A DNA stretch of 6,870 bases from Bacteroidaceae bacterium (GTDB lineage: Bacteria; Bacteroidota; Bacteroidia; Bacteroidales; Bacteroidaceae). The position numbers and the translations under genes are program-made. The first letter of the stretch is position 1. Each line of letters opens with the position of its first letter. The notes beneath the pieces were generated by a model, which worked only from the letters and a program-made list of their open reading frames with translations, did not search any database and had not been told where the DNA came from. The stretch spans positions 1 to 6,870 of the forward strand of contig JAEDIG010000131.1 of the NCBI GenBank assembly GCA_016292545.1, written 5' to 3'. Shown here one piece after another: positions 5,932-6,870 of this stretch.

Positions 5932-6690
5932 ATGATACATCAAATTGATTTGTCCAAGATGATAAGTCTTCTGGAGGTTGCAACACCAGAAGATGAATTG
6001 CAGCTTTCCAGTATAAAAAAATGTATGCAGACACTGGAAAGCATGACAAGCGGATGTTTCTATATGATTGATTATAGAACATGTAGATTGATATATACAT
6101 CGGGATACATCCCCTTTATGGAATCTGTCTTTGGAAAAAGCGGTCACACCATCAGCACAGAAGATATTGAACGTGCAATCGACAATGACGAACGCATGAA
6201 ACTTGTGCGTGCTCATTGCGCCAAAAATCAGTTCCTGGCCAGCATCCCTGTGGAAAACCGAATGGACATGGTTTTCCATACAGACCTTCGCCTTAGGTCG
6301 CGCGATAGAGTGGAGCAGACACTGCATCTCAAATGTATTCCACAGGCATTCACCAAGAACGGACTTCCATGGCTGGAAATGTATACAGTAACCTTCTCGC
6401 CCAACCGAAATACCGGAATGTTGATGATGACAGACAAGAAGCTACACGCCAACTACCTGTATGACTCAAGGACAGGAACATGGAATAAACTCAGGAACCA
6501 CAATCTCAGCATGATGGAGTGGCGTATACTATCGCTTTCCTCGCAAGGGAAAAGTGAGTTGGAGATTTCCACTCTCCTTTTTCATTCCGTCAGTTCCATC
6601 AAGAAGACAAAGAAATCCATCTTTGGAAAACTTGGCGTAAAGAACACAATCGAGGCGCTCCAGATGGCACAAAACCTGTCCATAATATGA
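5932..6690 (+). CDS. LuxR-type HTH transcriptional regulator with PAS-like N-terminus
   Basis: This is a 252-aa protein. The frame is open back to 5800 inside the previous gene, but that part is only the shifted frame of the DUF4488 copy; the ATG at 5932 lies just after the hairpin and is the sensible start. Residues about 190-250 form a GerE/LuxR helix-turn-helix: LSMMEWRILSLSSQGKSELE, then ISTLLFHSVSSIKKTKKSIFGKLGVKN, where the recognition helix is SVSSIKKTKKSIF and GKLGVKNTIEAL is the classic end. The N-terminal part (about 40-165), with FYMIDYRTCRLIYTSGYIPFM and later strands, resembles a PAS-type sensor fold, a common pairing in Bacteroidetes regulators. There is no receiver domain (no phospho-acceptor Asp pattern) and no membrane helix, so a cytoplasmic signal is likely. 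Its 5' half is more A/T-rich than the upstream genes. Confidence 0.88.
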   Translation: MIHQIDLSKMISLLEVATPEDELQLSSIKKCMQTLESMTSGCFYMIDYRTCRLIYTSGYIPFMESVFGKSGHTISTEDIERAIDNDERMKLVRAHCAKNQFLASIPVENRMDMVFHTDLRLRSRDRVEQTLHLKCIPQAFTKNGLPWLEMYTVTFSPNRNTGMLMMTDKKLHANYLYDSRTGTWNKLRNHNLSMMEWRILSLSSQGKSELEISTLLFHSVSSIKKTKKSIFGKLGVKNTIEALQMAQNLSII

Positions 6691-6771
6691 TGGTGAATGT
6701 TCAAAGGGGCAATAGTTTATAATAAGGTTATTGAGCGAAACTTTAGAGAGATTGATTTCTGAGGAGGACAA
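6691..6771. other. Short non-coding spacer between LuxR-type gene and group II intron
   Basis: These 81 bp carry no convincing gene. There is an A/T-rich patch around 6711-6732 and no good terminator hairpin for the regulator gene. On the minus strand this stretch is the 3' exon side of the group II intron, so the intron appears to sit in an intergenic site, facing the regulator gene. Confidence 0.5.
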
Positions 6772-6777
6772 ATCGAG

Positions 6778-6814
6778 TAGGAGGTAAACGTTAATCATAG
6801 GCGTTTATCTCCTA
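6778..6814 (-). ncRNA. Probable domain VI stem of the group II intron
   Basis: An inverted repeat pairs 6778-6783 with 6809-6814 and 6785-6790 with 6802-6807; one mismatched position (6784/6808, C opposite A on the transcribed strand) interrupts it, and the loop is 11 nt (6791-6801). It follows domain V by 24 nt and ends next to the CTACTCGAT terminus, which fits domain VI. The pairing of the terminal nucleotides with the domain V-VI linker is less clear, so the bulged branch-point A at 6778 is an inference from its distance to the end. Confidence 0.65.
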
Positions 6815-6838
6815 TTTTCACATTTACCGACCTCTCAC

Positions 6839-6870
6839 ACCACCGTACATGCGGTTCCGCATACGGCGGT
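6839..6870 (-). ncRNA. Group II intron domain V (catalytic hairpin)
   Basis: On the minus strand the 32 nt fold as a 9-bp lower stem (ACCGCCGTA with TACGGTGGT), a 2-nt TG bulge on the 3' side, a short upper stem (TGCG with CGCA) and a GAAC tetraloop-position sequence. The lower stem contains a CGC triad in which the G faces a U (G-U wobble). The two-nucleotide bulge and the triad are the metal-binding, catalytic features of domain V. The hairpin reaches the last base of the window, so one or two 5' nucleotides may be missing. Confidence 0.8.

Larger units (their letters stand above)
6772..6870 (-). mobile_element. Group II intron, 3' end only (domains V and VI)
   Basis: Read on the minus strand, the right edge holds a domain V-type hairpin (6839-6870), then GTGAGAGGTCGG, then a long stem (6778-6814) fitting domain VI, and finally CTACTCGAT at 6772-6780. 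The A of CTACTCGAT (plus position 6778) would be 7 nt from an intron end at 6772, the usual place for the branch-point adenosine. The exact 3' boundary could be off by one or two bases. The ribozyme domains I-IV and the usual reverse transcriptase/maturase gene would lie to the right of the window, so completeness and mobility cannot be judged. Such retroelements are common in Bacteroidales genomes. Confidence 0.8.

Noticed and set aside
5377..6327. A 316-codon open frame on the minus strand
   Set aside because: It runs antisense to the second DUF4488-like gene, the hairpin and half of the LuxR-type gene, whose family motifs are unambiguous on the plus strand.
6714..6742. AGTTT/AAACT inverted repeat after the LuxR-type gene as a terminator
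   Set aside because: The stem is only 5 A/T-rich pairs around a 19-nt loop with no T-run, so it is too weak to support.

Overview
The window looks like chromosomal DNA from a Bacteroidales species of the Bacteroides/Prevotella type. The evidence is DUF4861 and DUF4488-like secreted proteins, an ECF sigma factor followed by a single-pass anti-sigma-like protein, a CotH-type surface protein fused to an F5/8-like domain, weak or absent Shine-Dalgarno sequences, and one good TAnnTTTG-type -7 element. The genus cannot be fixed from the sequence alone.

Left part (1-1311, minus strand): the N-terminal 256 codons of a secreted F5/8-CotH protein run off the left edge, with a promoter element at 794-801. 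Right of it is a spacer with a 23-bp-period repeat. Next is a short reading frame whose first half resembles the start of a GatC-type PTS EIIC permease and whose second half I cannot assign; it is probably a degraded gene. Middle (1452-2657, plus): a complete secreted DUF4861 protein.

Main block (2720-5857, plus): a tight run of five genes, with gaps of 30, 21 and 32 nt and one 8-nt overlap. It encodes an ECF sigma factor, a membrane-anchored anti-sigma-like protein, an unrecognised exported protein of 303 aa, and two tandemly duplicated exported DUF4488-like proteins. The layout suggests a self-contained sigma/anti-sigma unit controlling envelope or periplasmic products. A 74-nt spacer holding a perfect 14-bp inverted repeat separates it from a 252-aa PAS-like/LuxR-type regulator (5932-6690, plus).

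Right edge (about 6772-6870, minus strand): the 3' end of a group II intron, with a recognisable domain V and a domain VI stem. Its body and any reverse transcriptase lie outside the window. No tRNA, rRNA or CRISPR array was seen.
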